Origin: Paraburkholderia sp. C35
Lineage (GTDB): Bacteria; Pseudomonadota; Gammaproteobacteria; Burkholderiales; Burkholderiaceae
Length of the DNA: 64,000 bases
Reading direction: 5' to 3'
Assembly: GCF_003121405.1 (NCBI RefSeq)
Contig: NZ_QBUY01000016.1
Coordinates: 60,590 to 124,589 of the forward strand
The position numbers and the translations under genes are program-made. Shown here one piece after another: positions 55,704 to 64,000 of the stretch. The notes below the pieces were generated by a model that worked only from the letters and a program-made list of their open reading frames with translations, was not told the origin of the DNA and made no database searches. The first letter of the stretch is position 1. Every line of letters starts with the position of its first letter.

Positions 55704-56762
55704 ATGGGTATTCGGATCACGGGGGCGGCAGGAGCACAGCAAACCAGGCGCGGCAGCGCGAAGCGGTTCGTCGCGGCGCTTGCGCTGGGTGCGGCATCGG
55801 CGGTGGGCATGATTGCGCAGGCGCATGCCGACACCACGCTGCTGAACGTTTCCTACGATCCGACCCGCGAGCTGTATCAGGACGTCAATCAGGCGTTCGG
55901 CAAGGAATGGAAGGCGAAGACGGGCGAGTCGATCACCTTCAAGCAGTCGCACGGCGGCTCGGGCGCGCAGGCTCGCTCGGTGCTCGACGGCCTGCAGGCC
56001 GATGTCGTGACGCTCGCGCTGGCCTATGACATCGACGCGCTCGCCAACAAGGGCCTCGTCGACAAGAACTGGCAGAAGCGCCTGCCCGACAACGCATCGC
56101 CGTACACGTCGACAATCGTGTTTCTCGTGCGCAAGGGCAACCCGAAGCACATCAAGGATTGGGACGATCTGGTGAAACCGGGCGTGTCGATCGTGACGCC
56201 GAATCCGAAGACGTCGGGCGGCGCGCGTTGGAACTACCTCGCAGCGTGGGCGTACGCCGCGCATCTGCCGGGCGGCAACGACCAGAAGGCGAAGGAATTC
56301 GTGTCGAAGCTGTACAAGAACGCCGGCGTGCTCGATTCAGGCGCGCGCGGTGCAACCACCAGCTTCGTGCAGCGCGGTATCGGCGATGTGCTGATCGCAT
56401 GGGAAAACGAAGCGTTCCTGTCGGTGAAGGAGTTCGGCACGGACAAGTTCGAAATCGTGGTGCCGTCGGCGAGCATTCTGGCCGAGCCGCCCGTCGCGGT
56501 AGTGGACAAGGTGGTCGACAAGCATGGCACGCGTAAGCTCGCCGACGCTTACCTGAACTTCCTCTATAGCGAAGAGGGCCAGGAAATCGCCGCGAAGAAC
56601 TTCTACCGTCCGCGTTCGAACAAGGTCCCGGCCGCGCTGACCGAGAAGTTTCCGAAGCTGAAGCTGTACACGGTCGACGATTCGTTCGGCGGCTGGACCA
56701 ACGCGCAGAAGACGCACTTTGCCGATGGCGGCGTGTTCGATTCGATTTACCAGCCGCAGTGA
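55704..56762 (+). CDS. sbp: Periplasmic sulfate-binding protein
   Basis: 352 residues from ATG 55704. A signal peptide ends at AHA before [16 protein letters not shown]. Family motifs: [31 protein letters not shown] and [19 protein letters not shown]. It captures sulfate for the CysUWA importer encoded just downstream. The leader ends GGAGAAGTCG before the ATG. Confidence 0.96.
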   Translation: MGIRITGAAGAQQTRRGSAKRFVAALALGAASAVGMIAQAHADTTLLNVSYDPTRELYQDVNQAFGKEWKAKTGESITFKQSHGGSGAQARSVLDGLQADVVTLALAYDIDALANKGLVDKNWQKRLPDNASPYTSTIVFLVRKGNPKHIKDWDDLVKPGVSIVTPNPKTSGGARWNYLAAWAYAAHLPGGNDQKAKEFVSKLYKNAGVLDSGARGATTSFVQRGIGDVLIAWENEAFLSVKEFGTDKFEIVVPSASILAEPPVAVVDKVVDKHGTRKLADAYLNFLYSEEGQEIAAKNFYRPRSNKVPAALTEKFPKLKLYTVDDSFGGWTNAQKTHFADGGVFDSIYQPQ

Positions 56763-56787
56763 CAGTCACGCGCGGTGAAGTATGAGC

Positions 56788-56811
56788 AAGGCGCGCCCAC
56801 GGGCGCGCTTT
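56788..56811 (+). terminator. GC hairpin between sbp and cysU
   Basis: GCGCGCC-CACG-GGCGCGC hairpin (56791-56808) flanked by AAG and TTT. Such intercistronic stem-loops often stabilise or truncate the binding-protein mRNA so that it exceeds permease mRNA. Complete termination is unlikely since the next genes have no other visible promoter. Confidence 0.55.
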
Positions 56812-56867
56812 CGGCAATGGTGCGGCGGCGCGCGCCTTGCAACGCATAACCTGAACGAGCTTTTCGC

Positions 56868-57770
56868 ATGACGACGTTGACCTTTCGCAAGCCAAGCGCG
56901 ATCCCGGGCTTTGGCCTGACGCTCGGCATCACGGTGGCGTATCTGAGCCTCGTGGTGCTGATCCCGCTCGCGTCCACTTTCCTCAAGACGGCCACGCTCG
57001 ACTGGAGCCAGTTCGTGCGTGCTGTCTCGTCGCCGCGTGTGCTGGCGTCGTATCGGCTGACGTTTTTTTCGGCGCTCGGCGGCGCGCTGATCAACGCGGT
57101 GTTCGGCTTTCTGGTGGCGTGGGTGCTGGTGCGCTACAAGTTTCCATTCAAGCGCATCGTCGATGCCGTGGTCGATCTGCCGTTCGCGCTGCCCACATCG
57201 GTGGCGGGTATCTCGCTGGCCGCGATCTATTCGGGCAACGGCTGGGTCGGACAGTTTCTGGAGCCGCTCGGCATCAAGATCGCGTTCACGCCGGCGGGCG
57301 TGCTGGTGGCGCTGACGTTCATCGGCTTGCCGTTTGTCGTGCGTACCGTGCAGCCTGTGCTCGAAGAGTTCGAGCGTGAACAGGAAGAGGCGGCTGCGTG
57401 CCTTGGCGCGTCGCGCTGGCTGACGTTCCGCCGCGTGGTGTTTCCGGCTGTGTTCCCGGCGCTGCTGACGGGTTTTGCGCTGGCGTTCGCGCGTGCACTG
57501 GGCGAATACGGTTCAGTGATCTTTATCGCGGGCAACGTGCCGATGAAGTCCGAAATCACCTCGCTGCTCATCATCACGAAGCTCGAACAGTATGACTATG
57601 CGGGCGCGACGGCGCTGGCCGTGGTGATGCTGGTCGTGTCGTTCGTGATGCTGCTGCTGATCAACACATTGCAGTGGTATCTGCAGCGGCGCACGAGTCG
57701 CGGGCGTACGGCACCGACGGCTACGCCCGTTGCATCGCAGAATGCAGCGCTGACGGGAGGTGCGCAATGA
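56868..57770 (+). CDS. cysU: Sulfate/thiosulfate ABC permease CysU (CysT)
   Basis: 300 residues, six membrane segments. [23 protein letters not shown] is the CysT signature and [30 protein letters not shown] the EAA loop that meets the ATPase. With CysW it forms the inner-membrane channel. Overlaps cysW by four bases (ATGA). Confidence 0.96.
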   Translation: MTTLTFRKPSAIPGFGLTLGITVAYLSLVVLIPLASTFLKTATLDWSQFVRAVSSPRVLASYRLTFFSALGGALINAVFGFLVAWVLVRYKFPFKRIVDAVVDLPFALPTSVAGISLAAIYSGNGWVGQFLEPLGIKIAFTPAGVLVALTFIGLPFVVRTVQPVLEEFEREQEEAAACLGASRWLTFRRVVFPAVFPALLTGFALAFARALGEYGSVIFIAGNVPMKSEITSLLIITKLEQYDYAGATALAVVMLVVSFVMLLLINTLQWYLQRRTSRGRTAPTATPVASQNAALTGGAQ

Positions 57771-58735
57771 GCCAGGATTCCGTGCTGCTGTCGCAATCGT
57801 CGGCGAAGAACGTCAACGCTGCCCGCGGTCCCGACCCCGTGACAGAACCGCGCGCCGTGCGCTGGATTCTGACGGGCATCGCGCTGCTGTTCCTCGCGCT
57901 CTTTCTGGTGTTGCCGCTGGTCGCGGTGTTTTATCAGGCGCTGAGCAAGGGCATTGGTTTCTATTTCGAATCGCTCGCCGATCCCGACGCGTTGTCCGCG
58001 ATCAAACTCACGCTGCTGACGGCTGTGATTGCCGTGCCGCTGAATCTCGTGTTCGGTCTGGCAGCGTCGTGGTGTATCGCGAAGTTCGAGTTCCGCGGCA
58101 AGGCTTTGCTGACGACGCTGATCGACTTGCCGTTCTCGGTTTCGCCCGTGATTTCAGGCCTGATCTACGTGTTGATGTTCGGCGCACAAGGCTGGTTCGG
58201 CCCGTGGCTCGCCGATCACAATGTGCAGATCATTTTCGCGGTGCCGGGCATCGTGCTCGCGACGATCTTCGTCACGTTCCCGTTTGTCGCACGCGAACTA
58301 ATTCCGCTGATGCAGGCGCAAGGCAACGATGAAGAAGAAGCCGCGCACGTGCTGGGCGCGTCGGGCTGGCAGATTTTCCGGCGCGTCACGCTGCCCAATG
58401 TGAAATGGGGCCTGCTGTACGGCGTGATTCTGTGTAACGCGCGGGCGATGGGTGAATTTGGCGCGGTGTCGGTGGTGTCGGGCCATATTCGCGGCCAGAC
58501 GGACACGATGCCGCTGCACGTCGAAATTCTCTATAACGAATACAACTTCTCGGCGGCTTTTGCCGTGGCGTCGGTGCTCGCGTTGCTTGCGCTCGTCACG
58601 CTCGGCCTGAAGCTGCTCGCGGAGCGTCACATGTCGGCGGAACTGGCGAGCGCGCGCGATGTGCCCGCGCATGCCGGCCCCGCAAGCAAGCCGTCGGCGC
58701 AGACGACCAACACCGCAGCACAATCGGTTCAGTAA
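57767..58735 (+). CDS. cysW: Sulfate ABC permease CysW
   Basis: 322 residues from ATG 57767, overlapping the cysU stop. Motifs: [49 protein letters not shown] (EAA loop) and [17 protein letters not shown]. Six membrane segments; the C-terminal tail is low-complexity and Ala/Thr-rich. Confidence 0.96.
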   Translation: MSQDSVLLSQSSAKNVNAARGPDPVTEPRAVRWILTGIALLFLALFLVLPLVAVFYQALSKGIGFYFESLADPDALSAIKLTLLTAVIAVPLNLVFGLAASWCIAKFEFRGKALLTTLIDLPFSVSPVISGLIYVLMFGAQGWFGPWLADHNVQIIFAVPGIVLATIFVTFPFVARELIPLMQAQGNDEEEAAHVLGASGWQIFRRVTLPNVKWGLLYGVILCNARAMGEFGAVSVVSGHIRGQTDTMPLHVEILYNEYNFSAAFAVASVLALLALVTLGLKLLAERHMSAELASARDVPAHAGPASKPSAQTTNTAAQSVQ

Positions 58736-58750
58736 GGAGAGTTGTCAAAG

Positions 58751-59809
58751 ATGGGTATCACCGTACGCAATCTGCAAAAACGCTTTGGCGATTTCACCGC
58801 GCTCGACAACGTCTCGCTCGACTTTCCGCCGGGCGAACTCGTCGCGCTACTTGGACCTTCGGGCTGTGGCAAGACCACGCTGCTGCGCGTGATCGCGGGT
58901 CTCGAATACGCGGACGCCGGCCAGGTCGTACTGCAAGGTCAGGACGTCGCGGAAGTGGGCGCGCGCGAGCGCAACGTCGGCTTCGTGTTCCAGCATTACG
59001 CGCTGTTCCGCCACATGACGGTGTTCGAGAACGTCGCGTTCGGGCTGCGCGTGAAGCCGCGCAAGGAGCGTCCGTCGGAAGCCGTGATCCGCGAAAAGGT
59101 GCACGAACTGCTCAAGCTCGTGCAACTCGACTGGCTGGCGCAGCGCTATCCGTCGGAACTGTCGGGCGGTCAGCGTCAACGTATCGCACTGGCACGCGCG
59201 CTTGCCGTCGAGCCGAAAGTGCTGCTGCTCGACGAACCGTTCGGCGCGCTCGATGCAAAGGTGCGCAAGGAACTGCGTAGCTGGCTGCGTCGCCTGCACG
59301 ACGATCTGCATATCTCGACGATCTTCGTCACGCATGACCAGGAAGAAGCGCTCGAAGTGGCGGACCGCATCGTCGTGCTGAATCATGGGCATGTCGAGCA
59401 GGTGGGCAGTCCGCAAGATGTGTACGATCATCCACAGACGTCGTTCGTGTACGAGTTCCTCGGCGCGGCGCACCGTTTGCATGGCAGCGTGGATGGCCAG
59501 GGTTTCGTGGTCGACGGCGCGGCGCAGCCGATTGCGATCGAAGCGGATTTCCAGGGGCCGGCGTTTGCGTATGTGCGTCCGCACGATCTCGTGCTGTATC
59601 CGCAGGCGTCTGGGCATCGCGATGGCATCGTGGTCGGCGTACGCCGTGTCGTGCCGCTCGGCGGCTCGGTGCGGGTCGAACTGGAAGGCACGGCAGGGCA
59701 TGTGCTTGAAGCCGAACTGGACCGCGAAGCATGGCGCGAATTGCAGCTTGGCGTGGGTGACGGTGTGACAGCCGTGCCGCGTGCGTTGCGTGTATTTCCC
59801 GCGCATTGA
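58751..59809 (+). CDS. cysA: Sulfate/thiosulfate import ATP-binding protein CysA
   Basis: 352 residues from ATG 58751; an in-frame TTG at 58742 lies too close to the AGGAG. Walker [19 protein letters not shown]-loop [18 protein letters not shown], signature and Walker B in [33 protein letters not shown]-loop [14 protein letters not shown]. The C-terminal TOBE-like part follows. It powers CysUW. Confidence 0.97.
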   Translation: MGITVRNLQKRFGDFTALDNVSLDFPPGELVALLGPSGCGKTTLLRVIAGLEYADAGQVVLQGQDVAEVGARERNVGFVFQHYALFRHMTVFENVAFGLRVKPRKERPSEAVIREKVHELLKLVQLDWLAQRYPSELSGGQRQRIALARALAVEPKVLLLDEPFGALDAKVRKELRSWLRRLHDDLHISTIFVTHDQEEALEVADRIVVLNHGHVEQVGSPQDVYDHPQTSFVYEFLGAAHRLHGSVDGQGFVVDGAAQPIAIEADFQGPAFAYVRPHDLVLYPQASGHRDGIVVGVRRVVPLGGSVRVELEGTAGHVLEAELDREAWRELQLGVGDGVTAVPRALRVFPAH

Positions 59810-59869
59810 GCGCGGACCGGACAAGACAATCAACAACAAACTTACTCTGGACGAACCGGAGACATCGAT

Positions 59870-60796
59870 ATGAATTTCCAGCAGTTGCGCTTCGTGCGCG
59901 AAGCCGTGCGGCAGAACATGAACCTGACGGAAGTGGCGAACGTGCTGTACACGTCGCAGTCGGGTGTGTCCAAGCAGATCAAGGATCTCGAAGACGAACT
60001 CGGCGTCGATATTTTCATTCGACGCGGCAAGCGCCTGACGGGTCTCACCGAGCCGGGCAAGGCCGTGCATCAGCTGATCGAGCGCATGCTGCTCGATGCG
60101 GAAAATCTGCGCCGCGTGGCGCGTCAGTATGCGGATCAGGACAACGGTCACCTCGTCGTCGCGACCACGCACACGCAGGCGCGTTATGCGCTGCCGAAGG
60201 TGGTGCGCCAGTTCACCGAGGTTTATCCGAAGGTGCATCTTGCGCTGCGTCAGGGCAACCCGCAGCAGATCGCGCAGATGATCATCAACGGCGAGGCCGA
60301 TATCGGCATCTCGACGGAAGCGCTCGATCGCTATCCCGACATCGTGACGTTCCCGTGCTACTCGTGGCATCACGTGGTGGTGGTGCCGAAGGGGCATCCC
60401 CTCGTCGGGCGCGAGAACCTGACGCTCGAAGAGATCGGGGAATATCCGATCGTGACCTACGATCAGGACTTCACGGGCCGCTCACACATCGACCAGGCGT
60501 TCGCGAAGGCGGGCGCGCTGCCCGACGTCGTGCTCACCGCGATCGATGCCGACGTGATCAAGACCTATGTCGAACTCGGCATGGGCATCGGCATCGTCGC
60601 GGCGATGGCGTTCGATCCGAAGCGCGACACGGAACTCGTCGCGCTCGATACGCAGCATCTGTTCGAAGCGAGCACGACGCGCGTGGGCTTGCGCAAGGGC
60701 GCGTTCTTGCGCGCTTACGCGTATCGACTGATCGAGATGTTTGCGCCGCAGTTGCATGAGGCGGATATCGCGAGCCAGTTGCGCGAAGCGGCTTGA
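59870..60796 (+). CDS. cysB: LysR-family regulator CysB (or Cbl)
   Basis: 308 residues with GGAG before the ATG. The start MNFQQLRFVREAVRQNMNLTEVANVLYTSQSGVSKQIKDLE is the CysB/Cbl helix-turn-helix. TTHTQARYALPKVVRQF in the effector domain is the sulfate/acetylserine-binding segment of CysB, with ISTEALDRYPDIVTFPCY following. It activates sulfur-assimilation genes when O-acetylserine accumulates. Location after cysA suggests co-regulation with the transporter. Cbl, a close paralogue, cannot be fully excluded. Confidence 0.93.
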   Translation: MNFQQLRFVREAVRQNMNLTEVANVLYTSQSGVSKQIKDLEDELGVDIFIRRGKRLTGLTEPGKAVHQLIERMLLDAENLRRVARQYADQDNGHLVVATTHTQARYALPKVVRQFTEVYPKVHLALRQGNPQQIAQMIINGEADIGISTEALDRYPDIVTFPCYSWHHVVVVPKGHPLVGRENLTLEEIGEYPIVTYDQDFTGRSHIDQAFAKAGALPDVVLTAIDADVIKTYVELGMGIGIVAAMAFDPKRDTELVALDTQHLFEASTTRVGLRKGAFLRAYAYRLIEMFAPQLHEADIASQLREAA

Positions 60797-60906
60797 TGAT
60801 GGCTGTTTGACGGGTTGGCGGGTTGGCTGTCTGGCACGCGCGTTCCGGATAGAGGCTCGCGTTTTCATCGATGGCGGCAGCGCGTGCATCGCTTACAATC
60901 GCCGCC

Positions 60907-61929
60907 ATGAATACTTCCACTTCTTCTTCCGCATCGCGCGCGTTGCCGCGCATCGCCGTGCTCGCGACGGGCGGCACCATCGCTGGCGCGGCGCCCGATG
61001 CAACCAATACGTCGGGTTATCAGGCTGGCGTGGTCGGCGTCGGGCAATTGCTTGCTGCCGTGCCGTCGCTGGCAGGTGTCGCGAACGTGCAGGCCGAGCA
61101 GGTCGCGAGCGTCGACAGCAAGGACATGGCGCTCGCGCTGTGGACCACGCTTGCACAACGCATCAACACGCTGCTGGCCGCCGATGATGTCGACGGCGTG
61201 GTCGTCACGCACGGCACCGACACGCTCGAAGAAACCGCTTATCTGCTGCACCTGACCGTCAAGAGCGACAAGCCCGTCGTGCTGACGGCGGCGATGCGGC
61301 CGTCGTCGGCGCTGTCTGCCGATGGTCCGCTGAATCTGCTGAATGCGGTGATCGTCGCGGGCAGTGCGAACGCCAAAGGGCAGGGCGTGCTGGTCGCCTT
61401 CAACAATCGCATTCATAGCGCGCGCGACGTCGTCAAAACGAGCACCTACGCTGTCGATGCATTCCAGTCGCCTGAAATTGGCGCGCTTGGCTGGGTGCAG
61501 GACGGACGCGTCGAGCTTCAGCGCAGCGGCGTGCGGCCCCATACGGCAGCCACGCCATTTTCGGCCGATGCAGCCTGGCCTGTCGTCGAAGTGGTGACGA
61601 GTTATGCGGGCGTGTCGCGCGTTGCTGTCGATGCGCTCGTCGCGGCGGGCGTGCAGGGCATCGTCGTGGCAGGCACGGGCAACGGCTCGATTCATGCAAC
61701 CGTGCAGGCCGCGCTCGCGGAAGCGGCAGCGAAAGGCGTGGCGATCGTGCGCTCGTCGCGGGTGGGTTCGGGGCACGTGATGCGCAATGGTGCAGCCGCC
61801 GACGATGCACTCGGCTTCGTCACCGCAGGCGCGCTCAACCCATACAAGGCGCGCGTGCTGCTGATGCTCGCACTGGCGGCAGGTCACACCACGCCGGTTG
61901 CATTGCAGCAAGTCTTCGACACGTACTGA
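60907..61929 (+). CDS. L-asparaginase (type II family), apparently cytoplasmic
   Basis: 340 residues from ATG 60907. Catalytic Thr in VLATGGTIAG, second Thr in VVVTHGTDTLEETAYLL and Lys in VVLTAAMRPSSALSADGPLNLLNAV. It hydrolyses asparagine, and often glutamine, to the acid and ammonia. The sequence type is that of periplasmic type II enzymes, but no signal peptide precedes RIAVLATGG, only a short Ser/Thr-rich tail. A missed upstream start was considered and not found. Confidence 0.92.
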   Translation: MNTSTSSSASRALPRIAVLATGGTIAGAAPDATNTSGYQAGVVGVGQLLAAVPSLAGVANVQAEQVASVDSKDMALALWTTLAQRINTLLAADDVDGVVVTHGTDTLEETAYLLHLTVKSDKPVVLTAAMRPSSALSADGPLNLLNAVIVAGSANAKGQGVLVAFNNRIHSARDVVKTSTYAVDAFQSPEIGALGWVQDGRVELQRSGVRPHTAATPFSADAAWPVVEVVTSYAGVSRVAVDALVAAGVQGIVVAGTGNGSIHATVQAALAEAAAKGVAIVRSSRVGSGHVMRNGAAADDALGFVTAGALNPYKARVLLMLALAAGHTTPVALQQVFDTY

Positions 61930-62263
61930 TCCCTTCCTTTTCCCGCAACGGCGCGATGGTTCCTCGCGGATATATCGCGCCGTGTCATCTCATCCCTCTT
62001 CATCGACGCTGCTGCGCGGAATATCGCGCGGCTGCCATTCGTTCCGACGTTTGACTGAACATCGTCTATAACAGTCAATAGCCGGACGATTGACGTTGCG
62101 TTCGCAATGCGTCAGACAGGCTTTCAGAAAGCATCGCATACGGGTTCCGTTGTACCTGCAACGGCTTGCGATGTCATCGGCTTGCACCAAACACGTTCAT
62201 GTCTTTCCAGTACCAGACGTTGCAGGTCCAACAAACCGCATCAGAATGACAGGAGACACCTCG
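61930..62263. other. Spacer after the asparaginase gene
   Basis: 334 bases, no gene. An exact ten-base inverted repeat ACGGCGCGAT/ATCGCGCCGT (61948-61957 with 61974-61983) lies 19 bases after the asparaginase stop and is a terminator candidate without a T tract. AGGAGA before ATG 62264 belongs to the next gene. Confidence 0.55.
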
Positions 62264-63526
62264 ATGAACGCATCCCTGAAGCTTTTGCCGCTTGCCGGCG
62301 GCGCGGCGCTCGCGGTGCTGCCCGCCGCTTACGCCGCGCAGGACAACGTCCAGACGCTGTCCAACTTCAAGACGACAGGCAACACCAAACCCGCCGAAAC
62401 GGTGCCGCAGACGGGCACGCGTGCCGATGCGCTGCGTGAGAACCTGAAGGCGATCAAGCTGCCGCCCGGCTTCAAGATCGAGCTATACGCCGTGGTGCCG
62501 GAAGCGCGCGCGATGGCGATCGAGCCGTCGACGGGTGTGGTGTTCGTCGGTACGCGCAAGGATCGCGTCTGGCAGGTGACGGACCGCACCAAGCGGCGGG
62601 TCGCCGACGACGTGGTGCAGTTCGCGAGTTCCGTGACCTTCAAGGTGCCCAACGGCGTGTGCTTCTCGCCGGACGGCGTGTTGTATATCGTCGAGCAGAA
62701 TCGTGTGCTGGCATTCCCGGCTGCGCAGTTCTTCGGCGAGGGCGGCCCGGACGTGGCCGCCGCTGTGGTCGTGCCGCAGGGCAAGCTGATCCCGACGCAG
62801 TTCGAGAGCTTCAATCACGGCGCGCGCTATTGCCGCGTCGGACCTGACAAGAAGCTGTATATCGCGCTTGGACAGCCCTGGAACGTACCGCCGAAGGACA
62901 AACTCGCCGAACTCGATAAGAACGGCCTGGCCGGCATTATCCGGATGGATCAGAACGGCAAGAACCGTGAGATCTATGCACATGGCGTGCGCAATTCAGT
63001 GGGCCTCGATTTCAATCCGAAGGACAAGTCGCTGTGGTTCACCGACAACCAGGTGGACGGCATGGGTGACGACATTCCGCCGGGCGAGCTGAATCATGCG
63101 ACCAAGATCGGCGCGAACTATGGGTTCCCGTGGTACGGCGGCGGTCATGTGCGCACCGACGATTACAAGGACCAGACGCCGCCTGCGGGCGTGGTGTTCC
63201 CGGTGGTCGAGTATCCGGCGCATGCAGCGGACCTCGGCATGTCGTTCTATTCGGGCAAGATGTTCCCGGAGAAGTATCAGGGTGGCATCTTCGACGCGGA
63301 GCATGGTTCGTGGAATCGCACGAAGCCGATCGGTGCGCGCATCATGTTCACGCCTGTCAAGGATGATGGCTCGGTCGGGGAGACCGAAGTATTTGCTGAA
63401 GGCTGGTTGACGCCGAACGGCGAGTACATGGGACGTCCTGTCGATGTGCAGCAGTTGCAGGATGGCTCGCTGCTCGTATCCGACGACTACGCTGGCGCTA
63501 TTTACCGGATCTCTTATTCGAAATGA
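62264..63526 (+). CDS. PQQ-dependent sugar dehydrogenase-like protein (GSDH/sorbosone dehydrogenase family)
   Basis: 420 residues from ATG 62264 (AGGAGA upstream). The signal peptide ends at AYA before AQDNVQ. Six-bladed-propeller motifs recur: AIEPSTGVVFVGTRKDRVWQV, FSPDGVLYIVEQNRVLAF, ARYCRVGPDKKLYIALGQPWN, YAHGVRNSVGLDFNPKDKSLWF. The family oxidises aldoses in the periplasm with PQQ. The cytochrome c gene overlapping its stop by four bases is the likely electron acceptor. Substrate and PQQ dependence are inferred. Confidence 0.88.
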   Translation: MNASLKLLPLAGGAALAVLPAAYAAQDNVQTLSNFKTTGNTKPAETVPQTGTRADALRENLKAIKLPPGFKIELYAVVPEARAMAIEPSTGVVFVGTRKDRVWQVTDRTKRRVADDVVQFASSVTFKVPNGVCFSPDGVLYIVEQNRVLAFPAAQFFGEGGPDVAAAVVVPQGKLIPTQFESFNHGARYCRVGPDKKLYIALGQPWNVPPKDKLAELDKNGLAGIIRMDQNGKNREIYAHGVRNSVGLDFNPKDKSLWFTDNQVDGMGDDIPPGELNHATKIGANYGFPWYGGGHVRTDDYKDQTPPAGVVFPVVEYPAHAADLGMSFYSGKMFPEKYQGGIFDAEHGSWNRTKPIGARIMFTPVKDDGSVGETEVFAEGWLTPNGEYMGRPVDVQQLQDGSLLVSDDYAGAIYRISYSK

Positions 63527-63831
63527 TGCGACTTTTTATGCTGGTCGTGGCTGCCGTTGTTTCTGCAGGGTTCGCCTGCGAGGCGATGGCAGCCGATGCC
63601 GCCACGGGACGCGCGAAGGCCATTCAATGCCAGGCATGTCATGGGATGGATGGCGTCGCCAAGATTCCTGAGGCGCCCAATCTCGCTGGGCAGAATGAGG
63701 ATTATCTCGTCAAGGCGGTGAAGGATTTTAGATCCGGGGCCCGGCAGAACGAGATGATGTCGGTGGTGGCTAAGCCTTTATCGGATGATGATATTGCTAA
63801 TCTGGCGGCTTTTTATCATAGCCTTAAGTGA
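63523..63831 (+). CDS. Small periplasmic cytochrome c
   Basis: 102 residues. Signal peptide ending at AMA before ADAATG; one haem site CQACH near residue 36; distal Met is probably in ARQNEMMSVVAKPLSDDD, as in class I cytochromes c4/c5/c553. The ATG lies inside the stop of the dehydrogenase gene (ATGA), so the pair is translated together and probably works together. Confidence 0.92.
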   Translation: MMRLFMLVVAAVVSAGFACEAMAADAATGRAKAIQCQACHGMDGVAKIPEAPNLAGQNEDYLVKAVKDFRSGARQNEMMSVVAKPLSDDDIANLAAFYHSLK

Positions 63832-63870
63832 TGGTTTTTTTCTCTCTGCGAGGGCTAGTGGTTTGGATTC

Positions 63871-63894
63871 GCTTTTGCTTTTGCTTTTGCTTTT
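63871..63894. repeat. Hexamer tandem repeat (GCTTTT)4
   Basis: Four perfect GCTTTT units just downstream of the cytochrome gene, followed by GCTGGC. A simple-sequence repeat in non-coding DNA, possibly slippage-prone. Confidence 0.85.
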
Positions 63895-63951
63895 GCTGGC
63901 GTCCGCGATTTGTTACTGGTACTTCATGCGTCGCCCCTGTGCGGGGCAGCA

Positions 63952-63985
63952 CCTACTTTTCTTTGCCGCGGCAAAGAAAAGTAGG
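63952..63985. repeat. Perfect 34-bp palindrome, REP-like element
   Basis: Arms CCTACTTTTCTTTGCCG and CGGCAAAGAAAAGTAGG (17 bases each) meet with no spacer. It is followed by CAAAAGAAAG. From memory, very similar sequences recur near gene ends in Burkholderia-group genomes. It could also serve as a terminator on either strand. The window ends 15 bases later. Confidence 0.85.
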
Positions 63986-64000
63986 CAAAAGAAAGCCGCT

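Noticed and set aside
63871..63894. GCTTTT repeat as a phase-variation switch
   Set aside because: It lies downstream of the cytochrome gene, not in a promoter or coding region visible here. Recorded only as a repeat.

Overview
The window reads as chromosome of a high-GC betaproteobacterium, most likely Burkholderia sensu lato (Paraburkholderia/Burkholderia/Caballeronia). The signs are family-level protein resemblance, paired Aat and Bpt N-end-rule transferases, a DUF4148 secreted protein, a NodIJ-type ABC pair, sulfate/sulfonate operons in a betaproteobacterial arrangement, and a 34-bp palindrome at the right edge. No database was searched, so genus is inference.

Left third (1-24163), accessory region. 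A plus-strand exopolysaccharide (EPS) block runs from 1 to 6455: a glycosyltransferase cut by the window edge, a second glycosyltransferase, a Wzy-like polymerase, a GT2 enzyme, another GT4 enzyme and an acyltransferase-3. Facing it is a minus-strand block of six genes read from 24163 down to 6942: Crp/Fnr-type regulator, Sfp-type phosphopantetheinyl transferase, a 3334-residue NRPS-PKS (A-PCP-KS-AT-ACP-aminotransferase-C-A-PCP), a separate condensation-thioesterase protein, a periplasm-facing SGNH hydrolase/acyltransferase-like protein, and a Wzx/MATE-type flippase. The assembly line should make a beta-amino-acid-containing, dipeptide-like chain. Its release protein is odd twice over: the condensation motif reads HSxxxDG, so the catalytic second His is Ser, and the thioesterase nucleophile is Cys. 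The only flippase seen for the EPS lies at the end of the NRPS block, so the two systems may be functionally joined, for example a peptide-modified polysaccharide. This is the best candidate for an undescribed system.

Middle (24164-38843). A 1.6-kb stretch without a convincing gene carries a perfect FNR-type box (24416-24429). It is followed by a GntR/FCD regulator, a Gfo/Idh/MocA oxidoreductase and a signal peptidase I. A minus-strand housekeeping group follows (NUDIX, aat, bpt, pyrD), then initiator tRNA, small proteins, an NmrA/epimerase-like gene divergent from its likely TetR repressor with two overlapping-scale operators, and a 3-hydroxyisobutyryl-CoA hydrolase-like enzyme.

Right third (38844-64000). 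It holds a sulfonate operon (ssuD-ssuC-ssuB and a molbindin) with no substrate-binding gene, small secreted proteins, dusA with tRNA-His, an MFS transporter, an aldo/keto reductase, a DUF318 permease, a NodIJ-type exporter and a universal stress protein. These are followed by lexA with two SOS boxes and a small downstream gene, a sulfate-uptake operon (sbp-cysU-cysW-cysA) followed by cysB, an asparaginase, and a PQQ-type sugar dehydrogenase overlapping a small cytochrome c. No rRNA, CRISPR array, transposase or phage gene was seen.
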